NCBI RefSeq assembly: GCF_000706645.1
Contig: NZ_KL407337.1
Coordinates: 485,070 to 549,069 of the forward strand
Length of the DNA stretch: 64,000 bases
Reading direction: 5' to 3'
Source: Bartonella rochalimae ATCC BAA-1498
Lineage (GTDB): Bacteria; Pseudomonadota; Alphaproteobacteria; Rhizobiales; Rhizobiaceae
Part shown: in pieces, positions 30,329 to 38,619 of the stretch
Layout: every line of letters starts with the position of its first letter
How positions within the stretch are numbered: the first letter of the stretch is position 1
Translations under genes and position numbers: made by a program
Notes under the pieces: model-generated
What the model saw: only the letters and a program-made list of their open reading frames with translations
What the model was told of the DNA's origin: nothing
The model's database searches: none

Positions 30329-30481
30329 TGAAGTTTACTGATTGTTTTGTGATTTGACATGCGTTTAAATCGACAAAAACGTACCATAGAAAGAGATTTG
30401 ATAGTTTTTTGATAATTCCACATTGCAGATACAAAACGCGCTGTGTGATCAAATTTGAGACAAAGAAAGGATAGAGCAAAA

Positions 30482-30940
30482 ATGAGAGAAAACATACTCA
30501 GTTTCAAACAATTCTTTTTAGCAAAAAATCAACAGCCTGTGAAGAAGAAAAAGTTCATAGCAACAGCTGTTGGTCATGTTCCATGGGGGCTTGGAGTAGC
30601 TGAGTGTTTTTACAATCTGTATGAGTATGATGATGGGACAAGGGAGTATGAAAAGTTTAATGGGGGTCAATATCATGAGATGCCTGAGAATACGGATTAC
30701 AGTACCAAAGCGCAGGTAAAAGCGTGGCTCTATGGGGGAAATATGCCCCGGGCTATTTTGAATGTTGAGCCTCTCATAAGTGAAGTGAACAAAGAAATTC
30801 AACAGTATTCGGCAAAGGTGGTGATGTACGATCAAGAAGATGAACCCATGTTTAAAAAAATGGAGGAGGAAATAAAGAAAGCACTGGATAAAAAGTTTAA
30901 GAACAATAAGGAAAACAAATGCCAAAAAACTAAATGTTAG
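30482..30940 (+). CDS. Phage protein of unknown function
   Basis: 152 residues from the ATG at 30482. Middle part is beta-rich and aromatic (KKKKFIATAVGHVPWGLGVA, YNLYEYDDGTREYEKFNGGQ, NTDYSTKAQVKAWLYGGNMP). The C-terminus is a charged helix (FKKMEEEIKKALDKKFKNNK). Intact, with no recognised domain. It lies in the rightward early region between replication genes. Confidence 0.6.
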   Translation: MRENILSFKQFFLAKNQQPVKKKKFIATAVGHVPWGLGVAECFYNLYEYDDGTREYEKFNGGQYHEMPENTDYSTKAQVKAWLYGGNMPRAILNVEPLISEVNKEIQQYSAKVVMYDQEDEPMFKKMEEEIKKALDKKFKNNKENKCQKTKC

Positions 30941-30981
30941 AAGATAATTTAAGAAATTGAGATCATAATTTTCTGCAGGAA

Positions 30982-31495
30982 ATGAGTATGTTTACAGATA
31001 AGCAGTTAAGAGCCTTGTTTGGCATTACAGTTTTTATATTGTTATGTTTTTTAGGAATTAAAAAAAATCCTGACTTTGATTCAGGGTATTTTGATATTTG
31101 CATTTTTGGGTTTGATAATAGTAACGACTATTTTTGCAATTCTATGCAATTCTCATATTCCTTTTGAGTTGCAGCATAACCCAAAATATAAAGTTGATGA
31201 TACAACAGGCTGGGTGAAACTAACACTTGATTTAAAACAGTATATGCACCAACTCTTAAATATAATCATTTTAGCGCTTGTCGTTTTAATTTTCCCAAAT
31301 AGTTATAAAGAAACAGTTTCTTTGCCTGTTATTTCTAGCTATGTGGAACACAAGCTTCCTTTTTCATTAGATACCGTACTTTGGTACTCAGATATTGCTC
31401 TTTGGTATTATTTTTTAGTGTGTGTATTGTTTACTTGTGTTGTATATGCGCAGCGTCATAAACATATCGATCCTTACGATACAGTCTTGTGCTAA
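30982..31495 (+). pseudogene. Phage membrane protein, frameshifted
   Basis: The ATG at 30982 gives MSMFTDKQLRALFGITVFIL, a first membrane helix, then KKNPDF, after which the frame leaves. In the next frame the protein goes on IQGILIFAFLGLIIVTTIFA (second helix), a soluble stretch, LNIIILALVVLIFP (third) and YYFLVCVLFTCVVYAQRHKH (fourth). Removing one base near 31080 restores a 170-residue four-helix membrane protein. Function unknown. Confidence 0.68.
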
Positions 31496-31529
31496 AAACA
31501 AAAGAAAAATTTTCGATTAGACTTTAATT

Positions 31530-31823
31530 CTAAAGATGTCCTGCTTGTTCTAAGGATAAAATATTAGGGAGTGGATTGTTCTGCCGTGCTTGCCATAAAT
31601 CATGCTTTTGTTGTAGTTTAAGCCAAAATTCCGCATCATTTAAACCCGCTTTTTCTAAGCGTAAAGCAAGGTTAATACTGATTGCTGCACGACAATTTAA
31701 AACACGTGATAGAGTTAAACGTGCAACATTGAGATGATTTGCAGCCTCTGTTACTGTTAACCCTAATTCATCAAGCAATTCTTCTTTTAAAATACCACCA
31801 GGGTGTGGGGGATTGTACATCAT
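31530..31823 (-). CDS. higA: HigA-type antitoxin
   Basis: 97-residue XRE-family antitoxin: MMYNPPHPGGILKEELLDEL is the HigA/VapI signature, the HTH is LTVTEAANHLNVARLTLSRV, and INLALRLEKAGLNDAEFWLK follows. It normally binds and neutralises HigB and represses the operon. The toxin gene just upstream (31840-32134) is broken, so this antitoxin is now orphaned. Intact. Confidence 0.9.
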   Translation of the reverse strand: MMYNPPHPGGILKEELLDELGLTVTEAANHLNVARLTLSRVLNCRAAISINLALRLEKAGLNDAEFWLKLQQKHDLWQARQNNPLPNILSLEQAGHL

Positions 31824-31839
31824 GATAACACCTCAAACG

Positions 31840-32134
31840 TTAATGATAGTCTTGGTAATCAACAAGTTCAACATCTGTTCCAATAAAACGAAAAGTAACA
31901 CGCCAATTTGCATTGACACGCATAGACCAATAACCCTTTAAATCGCCAGTAAGTTCATGTAAACGATATGACTTAATTGTTACTTGTTCGGGTGTAGATT
32001 TCGGGTGTAGATATTGTATCTAAAATTACCAAAATATTTGCTAGTTTTTTCGCATGTGCAGGTTGTATTCCTTTAACAATTCCTCTTTCGAAGAATAACT
32101 TCAAACCTTTATGCTTAAAACTAACGATTGCCAT
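31840..32134 (-). pseudogene. higB: HigB-type toxin broken by a 13-bp tandem duplication
   Basis: The frame starts at 32134 with MAIVSFKHKGLKLFFERGIV, the RelE/HigB N-terminus. A perfect 13-bp repeat (TTCGGGTGTAGAT on the plus strand, 31987-31999 and 32000-32012) throws it out of frame after DTISTPE. Without one copy it reads on as QVTIKSYRLHELTGDLKGYW, then SMRVNANWRVTFRF and VELVDYQDYH, a complete 93-residue HigB with the expected catalytic-region residues. As it stands a 53-residue fragment would be made. Confidence 0.88.
31987..32012. repeat. 13-bp perfect tandem duplication
   Basis: TTCGGGTGTAGAT twice in tandem inside higB; it destroys the reading frame. Confidence 0.95.
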
Positions 32135-32324
32135 ATATTACCCCTTTATTACTTGATACGATACACCATGCATTTATGTCAATCGATTATTTATTAATTA
32201 AGTCATGTTGACCATAATTTAATATGTTAAATTATAATAATATATCATTGAAATAATTGAAAAAATAAGCAAATCATGTTAAGATCTTATATCTATAAAA
32301 TACAAGTTTAAGGTCAGGAAAAAC

Positions 32325-32770
32325 ATGCTCAATAAAGTGACATTAATCGGGTACCTTGGGGCTGATCCCGAAGGAAAAATGATGCCTTCAGGTGCAGAGA
32401 TTGTGAATTTTCAGTTGACAACTTCTCAGAGCTATACAGATAAAGAAACCCATCAGAAAATAAAAAAACCGAGTGGCATTCCGTGGTGATTTTTAATCCT
32501 CAGCTGGCAAAGATAGCTCTCCAATATCTTAATAAAGGAAGTAAAATTTACCTTGAAGGACAGCTTCAGACACGCAAATGGCAAGATAAAAAGGGACAAA
32601 ATCATTCCACAACAGAAATTGTTCTACCTCAGTACAAAGGCGAGTTAAAGTTGCTTGATGCAAGGAAAGATCAATATACGTCTCCCTCACCCACTACTTC
32701 TCAAAATTATGCTACAGCCTCAGGTGCTCAAGATCATGAGGTATCTCTTAACGATAGCATGCCATTTTGA
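32325..32770 (+). pseudogene. ssb: Phage single-stranded DNA-binding protein, frameshifted at an A tract
   Basis: Starts MLNKVTLIGYLGADPEGKMM with the OB-fold N-terminus of SSB and reads to [10 protein letters not shown], after which it stops. If one A is added to the A7 tract at 32462-32468 it reads [40 protein letters not shown] and so on, to the acidic SSB tail NDSMPF. Restored length is 148 residues. A fragment from the GTG at 32483 might still be made but lacks half the OB fold. Slippage on the A tract could restore some full-length protein. Confidence 0.85.
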
Positions 32771-32779
32771 TTGAAAAAT

Positions 32780-33321
32780 ATGACAAAAAGAAAAAAACGA
32801 ACAAAACGTGGACGGCCACGTATTAAAAATGTATCCGAGAACCCAATGGACGTATTTCTCGGACTAAAAAGCCATTTGTGGCTGCTGATCAATTAGCGAT
32901 TGAAATGCGGGCTAAGCATTTTGGTTTGACTATAGAACAGGCAAAAAATTCACTTTCTGGAACTTATATCGGACGGCTTTATCTGCATAGTAAACTCAAT
33001 CAAGACCAATATGATGCAGCACAAAAATACCTACAAATTAAAAATGATTATCTATGTGCAAAAGGTTTGCCTTATGCTATTTACGATGATTTTTCTCCTT
33101 CATCAAATGAAGAAGCACAAAAACAGTGGATTAAAAAAGCAACAAATTGTTATGAAGGGATGAAAGAGGTTATCAAAGAAGCACAATGTTTTTATCATCA
33201 ATACAACCTGCATTCCGCATTACAATATCTTGTTGTAGAAGATAAAACATTACCACACCTTGTGCCTTCATTGCATATCGTTCTTAATGCGCTTCATAAA
33301 CATTTTACGCAAAACCGATAA
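32780..33321 (+). pseudogene. Phage protein of unknown function, frameshifted
   Basis: The ATG at 32780 opens with a very basic N-terminus (MTKRKKRTKRGRPRIKNVS). One C appears lost near 32835; restoring it continues REPNGRISRTKK, then FVAADQLAIEMRAKHFGLTI, EQAKNSLSGTYIGRLYLHSK and ALQYLVVEDKTLPHLVPSLH, 180 residues in all. It resembles small terminase-associated or DNA-binding phage proteins only in having a basic head; I do not name it. Confidence 0.68.
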
Positions 33322-33324
33322 ATT

Positions 33325-33747
33325 TTAAGCGGCATCTTGGATACTAATGGTAATCTCTTTTCCAAGAGTAATAAGAGTGGATTCTAAAGAGTCTAATTTT
33401 GTTGCGTGGTTTAAGTCCAACAATCGATCAATTTGTATTGGATTGAGTTTTAAAAGACGCGTAAGATCAGCTTTGCGTAAATTCTTTTCAACCATAGCAT
33501 TATGTATTGCAATTTTTAAAGTGACCAATGAAGATACTTCAACAAAAGGATAGGCAGTATCACGAGCTCCGAAAGGGACAACTTCTCGATCTTGGAAACG
33601 CCCCATAATAACTGTTAAAAGGGCATTTTTAGCGTGTTCTAAAGCCTCTTTTTCGTCGTTACCATAGGTAATAAATTCTTGAAAGTCTTTGCAAACAACA
33701 AGAAGAGTATCATTGTCATCTTTGATAAATTTAAGTGCATATTTCAT
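33325..33747 (-). CDS. hicB: HicB-type antitoxin
   Basis: 140 residues from the ATG at 33747 (ribosome site GGAG). The N-terminal half is the degraded-RNase-H HicB fold (MKYALKFIKDDNDTLLVVCK, FQEFITYGNDEKEALEHAKN) and the C-terminal half a DNA-binding HTH (KNLRKADLTRLLKLNPIQID). It should neutralise HicA, encoded 20 bases upstream. Both genes look intact. Confidence 0.85.
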   Translation of the reverse strand: MKYALKFIKDDNDTLLVVCKDFQEFITYGNDEKEALEHAKNALLTVIMGRFQDREVVPFGARDTAYPFVEVSSLVTLKIAIHNAMVEKNLRKADLTRLLKLNPIQIDRLLDLNHATKLDSLESTLITLGKEITISIQDAA

Positions 33748-33767
33748 TGACATCTCCATATTCAGAC

Positions 33768-33950
33768 TTACTTGAGATCAAGATCTTTAAGAATCTTTTG
33801 AACTAATCCTGTTCCTAACTCTTTCCGCGTGCCATGCATAGGTAAAACGGACTTTTTAGAACCACGTTTTACAAGCAAATGGCCGCCTTTCCCTGAGGTG
33901 AAACTGCAACCATGTTTTGTAAGATATCTTTTTAATTCTTGACTGTTCAT
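33768..33950 (-). CDS. hicA: HicA-type mRNA interferase toxin
   Basis: 60 residues with the HicA dsRBD-like fold: MNSQELKRYLTKHGCSFTSG, KGGHLLVKRGSKKSVLPMHG (catalytic His in GGHLLVKR) and KELGTGLVQKILKDLDL. It precedes hicB in the usual order. One of the few toxin genes left intact in this element. Confidence 0.87.
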   Translation of the reverse strand: MNSQELKRYLTKHGCSFTSGKGGHLLVKRGSKKSVLPMHGTRKELGTGLVQKILKDLDLK

Positions 33951-34079
33951 AAATATAATACAACATCCAAAATGTTTAAATACAACATAAATGTTGTTGA
34001 TATAAAATTAAAAGAGTAGCTTTTGAAATACTAAATTTTGATCAAAAAATAAAAAAATACAAAATATAGATTTTTTCTA

Positions 34080-34108
34080 TTGACAATACGTGAAAAATCG
34101 TATTTAAT
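34080..34108 (+). promoter_or_regulatory. Promoter-like sequence upstream of the 34299 gene
   Basis: TTGACA (34080-34085), 17 bases, then TTTAAT (34103-34108): a near-consensus sigma-70 promoter pointing right. It lies in the 350-base gap between hicA and the small gene at 34299, with no other gene in the gap. Confidence 0.5.
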
Positions 34109-34298
34109 GACATCGTTGCACTAGTTTTATTGTGTCTAAAGTTCAAAAATATCCCCTAAAATTTGGTAAAATCTTAAGCTTTCAAGATAGCTTAAAGCAC
34201 TGTTTTTATTGATAAAACAGGCTAATCTATTTTGCAAATGTCAAAAGCCATTAATTGACCAATGATGTCATTAATTAATTGCCTCAAAAGGAGCAAAA

Positions 34299-34496
34299 AT
34301 GAAAGCAATCATCACTAAGCCAATGTGTGTTGTTGGCGATAATAAAAGCACTACTCATTTTAAACCATCAACTCCAAATAATCCATTTGTAGAAATTTCC
34401 AATCAAGTCTATGCTCGACTTAAACGAGCAAACGCCGCAAAACCCTTTGTTGAAGTATTTTTCTTATGCAAGCAACTAAGCCACATTGCGCAATGA
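34299..34496 (+). CDS. Small protein of unknown function, probably truncated
   Basis: 65 residues starting MKAIITKPMCVVGDNKSTTH, with an excellent ribosome site (AAAAGGAG) and a promoter candidate upstream. The C-terminal part (KPFVEVFFLCKQLSHIAQ) runs 21 bases into the opposing end of the dam gene, which suggests that the original 3' end was lost by rearrangement. Function unknown. Confidence 0.55.
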   Translation: MKAIITKPMCVVGDNKSTTHFKPSTPNNPFVEISNQVYARLKRANAAKPFVEVFFLCKQLSHIAQ

Positions 34497-35348
34497 TGCC
34501 CTATTCAATTCTAAAGATTCTGGAATTTTGATTTTTGGTGAAAAAATCATTAGTTCTTGAGCTTGTCTTTTATTTTGTAGAGAATACCGTATATCAAATT
34601 CATACTTTGAATATTGATTATATAATAATCTAATTTCTTCTACGTTGTCATAAGTAATTAACCAAAACGCATTCACATCCTCAGAAATAATACTTTCTAA
34701 ATCATAGTGATCTTTAGATTTATAAAATGAAGTATAGAGCCCTTTTCCTTTTTTAAAATATGGAGGATCTATATAAAGGAAAATATTTTCATCTTTATTT
34801 ATTCCATAACGTCGCAAAAATTCTTGCGCATCTAGCTTTGTTAAATATATCCTATCCTTTTGTATACTTATGTTTTTAATCCGACCAATTAAATCTCTTT
34901 TATTAAATCTACAGTCTATTTTGTAGTTCCCAACTTGTTGTTTTCCTCCAATAGGACCGGCGTTTTTAATGATTCCTGATCTGTTTGTTCGATTTTAAAA
35001 AAGCGCAGCAAATCCAACATTAAGTACATCTGCATTTTCAGGGGAAATTTCTTTTTGTTTATACCATTCTTCTAAGCTAACGGTTGTTGTGTTAATTTTT
35101 TCTATTAATTCTTCTGTCTTATGCAAAACGCAATGCCAAAAACTCCAAATAAATGGATCAATATCGTTAATGTAAATATCTTTAACATCATCATTTAAAA
35201 GAAGCTTTAGAGCAAGCCCACATCCACCAGCAAAAGGCTCACGATAAGAGCATCCATTTAATCCATTTTTCTCAAGAATTTCTTTGACTTTACTATAAAG
35301 TACAGTCTTGCCACCCGGATATCTCAATGGAGAACAATTATAAGCCAT
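34476..35348 (-). pseudogene. dam: Dam-type DNA adenine methylase with an in-frame stop
   Basis: D12-class N6-adenine methyltransferase. Starts MAYNCSPLRYPGGKTVLYSK; the SAM-binding motif is REPFAGGCGLALKLLLNDDV and the catalytic motif IV is FLYIDPPYFKK. A TAA at 34995-34997 follows GFAALF. The same frame then continues NRTNRSGIIKNAGPIGGKQQ, a normal Dam sequence where TTA or similar would be expected. The restored length is 290 residues. The stop separates the SAM site from DPPY, so no active enzyme is expected. A second, far more degraded copy lies at 38.6-39.2 kb. Confidence 0.87.
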
Positions 35349-35434
35349 CTCTGTTAACCTTCAACATTAGAATAAAATTATGCTATCATATTTTATTCGT
35401 ATTGGCCAGCAGTAGCTAAAGTATTTTCAGATCT

Positions 35435-36774
35435 TTATGCACTTTCTTTTATAGATACTTTCTTTACAGATGCTTCTTTGATTAAATATATCAATAATGG
35501 CTTTAATACTTTCATATCATTGCAAATCTCCCGATAAGTCAAGGGAGCTGCAATTGTACCGTGTTTGGCCATATTCGCGTTTGTTCTAATTTTCTTTAGA
35601 GTCCGCATAGTATTCATTCTATCTTCTGTCATATTTAGTATGGTAGAAAATACGCCTTTTGGTAACATATTTTCTAAAAATTTATCAAATGTTGTATTAT
35701 CTAGACACCCTAAATGATTTGTCAGCCCTTCGAATAAACAACTAAATGCTATATATAAAAGAGGTGTATCCGAGTTAGTAGATAATCGTTTTACTGAAGA
35801 ATATATACAGGCGTATTTTACAGCATCTAATTTACTTAAATGATCTGCAATTTCTGTATCATAAATATTAAAAGATGTTTTCGATTTTTGATAATTTTTA
35901 TCTGTATTCGCATCATTGGGAAATAGGCTATATTGTATCTTAGAAGATTCTATTTCTTTTTTATTCCTGCCTTTGCTAAAACCATTTTTAGGATAAACAA
36001 ATGTCTTATTTAGACCAAATTTCTGAGATAACTTCTTAAAGTGTTTTTCTCTATTTTCTTTATTATTATAATCACGAGAATTTAACTTTTCTTCAAGTAT
36101 ATCCTATGAGAATTGTTTCAGAAAATATCAAGTGCAGAATTTTTTTCATACGAGCATGAAAAGGCGAGCTTATCCTCCCATTGATTATAATAAATTCCGG
36201 TATATTCGAAAAAAGTTGATCCGGAAATGAAACGCGTTAAATTGGTAATCTCATAGAATTGTGAAATATCCTCCAGCAGAAAATTAAATAATAGGTACGC
36301 AAATCTATTCTCATTTGATGGAAAATAATGTGCTTTTTGTATAGCATTCCATGGCTTCACACCTTTTCCTTTGTTTTGTCCCGCATGTTTTGCCTCTATC
36401 CAATGCTTAGCCTCTTTTCTATCAGAAACAATCAAGCATTCTACAGAATTTATTTGAATTTGACGGCTTGCACTATATTGGCTAAACCTTCGAAAGAGAT
36501 GCTTTGGAGCTAAATTGGGCTTATTAAGAAGCATAAGTGCTACTAATCGTCGATTACCTTCTGCAACAATATACTTTTTTCCATTTTGCAATACTATCAA
36601 CTTTTCACATGGAGAAATCCTGTTTTCAGCAATATCTTTAGCCAATTCTGAAATTTGTTCCGCAGCACAAAGAAGATCTATAGCATCCTCTTCAGTTGAG
36701 CATGCAGGAATTCTAGGATTTTCTAGATCAAGTTTAAGTTTTTTCAAAGAAATTTTTTTAGTGTTTACCATCAC
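35435..36774 (-). pseudogene. ParB/Srx-nuclease-fold protein with frameshift and stop
   Basis: The N-terminal part (VNTKKISLKKLKLDLENPRI, ISPCEKLIVLQNGKKYIVAE then GNRRLVALMLL) is a ParB-like nuclease domain with the GNRR motif. After KNSALDIF the frame stops near 36118. Sequence continues in another frame with LKQFS, a TAG (36104-36106), and then 222 codons including NREKHFKKLSQKFGLNKTFV and LLYIAFSCLFEGLTNHLGCL to 35435. One added base and one changed base restore about 446 residues. Such stand-alone ParB-domain proteins occur in phage and defence-related loci; its role here is unknown. Confidence 0.75.
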
Positions 36775-37050
36775 CTACTCTACATTTAAAAACATCGAAT
36801 CGTAATATCTTGATATGATAAAATGACAAATATTTTATATTATTGTAAAGTCTCATTGTCATATATAAATCACACTTTAGTAAGTTCCTCAGTCTTCTCT
36901 GATTTAAAAGCGCGTGATGTTTTCAAACATCGTCTAATCTTTTACTTGTTTTTCAAAGTAAAATAAAAGTAAATGCTGTAATAAGAAGTCTATTTAGATA
37001 CTGATATAATTTGAGGAAACTCTACAAAAAATTCTCTATTCGTAATTTCG

Positions 37051-38298
37051 TCAAGTCGTTCCTATTATAAATGCAGCCCACTGTTCCAAAAGAGCATGTC
37101 TTTGTTCTAAAAAATCTGTCCGCATATAAGCTTTTGTTACTGAACTCCCAACTGAATGCGCAAGAACAGTTTCGGCAATCTCAAATGGTGTGGATGTCGT
37201 CTCTGCTATCCAGTCTCTTAAACTTGAGCGAAAACCATGAGGTCTATAATCAAAACCTTTGTCTTTCATGAATTTAGAAAGTGTTACATCAGATATAGGC
37301 TTTCCAGAACTCCCAGCAAATAAAAAACCATTTTTTTCTATTTTTTTTGCTTTTTCAATAACAGCAAGCGCTTCAGCTGTAAGCGGCACACGAAAATCAG
37401 AAACCTTTCCAACAATCCCCTTCATATTTTCTTTTGGGATAATCCATATTGATCCATAAATCTCTTCTGACCGAATATGCCTAATTGGCATAGAACGAAC
37501 ACCCGTCAAAATAAGAAGTTTTAAAGCTAGATTTGATACAATCTCATCATTTAAAGATTGAAAAAATTTAGGCACTTCTTTCCACGGCATTGCTGGAATA
37601 TTTTGGGTATTTTGAATAAACTTTCCTAACAAAGCTTTTGCTTTTGGTATCAATTGCATATCCACATCTATACCAAGTGCCGCCGCATGTTTTATAGCTA
37701 TATTCAAGCGGGATAGAGCTTTATTTGCTGTTTCGTTTTTTGTCTTCCAAATGGGAGAAATGCATCCTTTTATATCAACTTGCGTCAATTCAGTAATTGG
37801 CATATCACCAAGTTTAGGAAAAATATGTAACTCAAGAGGTGTTAACCACCTTGCTGCTTTTCCTTCATTTTTCAATTCGTTTTTTTTCGCTTCAAAAGCG
37901 CTAGAGGCAATTTCTCGTAAAGAAATACCACCCCCTGCCCGACGCAAATATTCTTTTTGTTTTTGGCGAATTGGGTCAATTCCTTGATTTAAAAGATCAC
38001 GACAAGCTGAAGCCTTGAGCCGTGCCTCTTTAAAGATACATTGCGACAGGAACCTAATCCCATTTCTCGTCGTCTTTTGTCGTCTTTTATTGAGATCAAA
38101 CCTAAAAACCCATCGTCCTTGATCTGGTTCAGTTTTGATAAGCCATAAACCAGCTCCGTCAGCATATTTGCCTTTAGATAGATTTTTTACAGATAAGACA
38201 GATAATCTATCACGCGTTCTTATTCTCCGAACCACCTTTTGAACCACCTTTTGAATTGCGCTTGGAGCACTTTCATCTGGTACCAAGATTATATACAA
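37051..38298 (-). CDS. Tyrosine-family integrase with a compensated double frameshift
   Basis: P4-type integrase with an arm-binding domain (LSKGKYADGAGLWLIKTEPD), a core-binding region, and catalytic residues all present: Arg in LILTGVRSMPIRHI, His-x-x-Arg in RPHGFRSSLRDW, His in VLAHSVGSS and Tyr in TKAYMRTD. A 10-bp tandem duplication at 38069-38088 shifts the frame and a lost base near 38028-38031 restores it. Between them the protein reads QKTTRNGIRFLSQCIF, whereas the other frame gives the expected REMGLGSCRNVSLK. 415 residues from a TTG at 38298; a 12-bp in-frame duplication (QKVVQKVV) lies near the start. It may be impaired in arm binding. Confidence 0.85.
   Translation of the reverse strand: MYIILVPDESAPSAIQKVVQKVVRRIRTRDRLSVLSVKNLSKGKYADGAGLWLIKTEPDQGRWVFRFDLNKRRQKTTRNGIRFLSQCIFKEARLKASACRDLLNQGIDPIRQKQKEYLRRAGGGISLREIASSAFEAKKNELKNEGKAARWLTPLELHIFPKLGDMPITELTQVDIKGCISPIWKTKNETANKALSRLNIAIKHAAALGIDVDMQLIPKAKALLGKFIQNTQNIPAMPWKEVPKFFQSLNDEIVSNLALKLLILTGVRSMPIRHIRSEEIYGSIWIIPKENMKGIVGKVSDFRVPLTAEALAVIEKAKKIEKNGFLFAGSSGKPISDVTLSKFMKDKGFDYRPHGFRSSLRDWIAETTSTPFEIAETVLAHSVGSSVTKAYMRTDFLEQRHALLEQWAAFIIGTT
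38069..38088. repeat. 10-bp tandem duplication in the integrase gene
   Basis: GTCGTCTTTT twice on the plus strand (38069-38078, 38079-38088). Adding ten bases shifts the integrase frame; the shift is later compensated by a one-base loss. Confidence 0.9.
38229..38252. repeat. 12-bp tandem duplication near the integrase start
   Basis: GAACCACCTTTT twice (38229-38240, 38241-38252), encoding a repeated QKVV in the integrase N-terminus without loss of frame. Confidence 0.9.
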
Positions 38299-38414
38299 AA
38301 GGCAATTTAATAAATAAAATTAAATAAAAACAAATAGTTATTAAATAGAAAAAAAGATAAACCGCGCTATCAGGTGATATTGTAGAGAGTTCTAAGGGAA
38401 GAAAAAATTAGTGC

Positions 38415-38445
38415 AAAAATGGTGCACGCCGTCTGCACCATTTTT
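38415..38445. other. Perfect hairpin overlapping a candidate att site
   Basis: AAAAATGGTGCA (38415-38426) and TGCACCATTTTT (38434-38445) are perfect inverted repeats around 7 bases CGCCGTC. The centre and right arm contain CGCCGTCTGCACCA (38427-38440), which differs at one base from the last 14 nt of tRNA-Leu (23118-23131). It could be the right attachment core, with inverted arms around a 7-bp overlap as in tyrosine recombinase core sites, or simply a terminator with its T run. About 120 bases beyond the integrase start. Confidence 0.5.
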
Positions 38446-38619
38446 CAATAAATTGATTAAACAACAGAGCTCCCTTTGTGAAGCTGTCATAACACTATTA
38501 AACAGAATTATAATTCTGCAAAGTTGTAAATCAATTCAAGTATAGTGATTCAGTTTATATTTATCACGTACTGTAGAACATCTTTTATATCAGAAATAGC
38601 TTTGAACAATAGTATTCAT

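Larger units (their letters stand above)
23132..38440. mobile_element. Decayed prophage or integrative element at tRNA-Leu
   Basis: Gene content: excisionase-like (23.4 kb), exonuclease and RecT, short beta-helix protein, repressor and cro-like genes facing each other, replication-related genes (DUF1376, RuvC-like, ssb), dATP/dGTP hydrolase-like protein, HigAB, HicAB, Dam, ParB-like, and a tyrosine integrase at the right end. No capsid, portal, terminase or tail gene is present, so it is only the early and regulatory part of a phage or a satellite-like element. Eleven genes carry frameshifts or stops. Ends are inferred from tRNA-Leu and the near-repeat beyond the integrase. The first 300 bases after the tRNA hold no gene. 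Confidence 0.8.

Noticed and set aside
24411..38298. Frameshifts as sequencing or assembly error
   Set aside because: All core genes in the window are open, the lesions include exact tandem duplications and point stops, and they are confined to the foreign segment. Still worth a read check.
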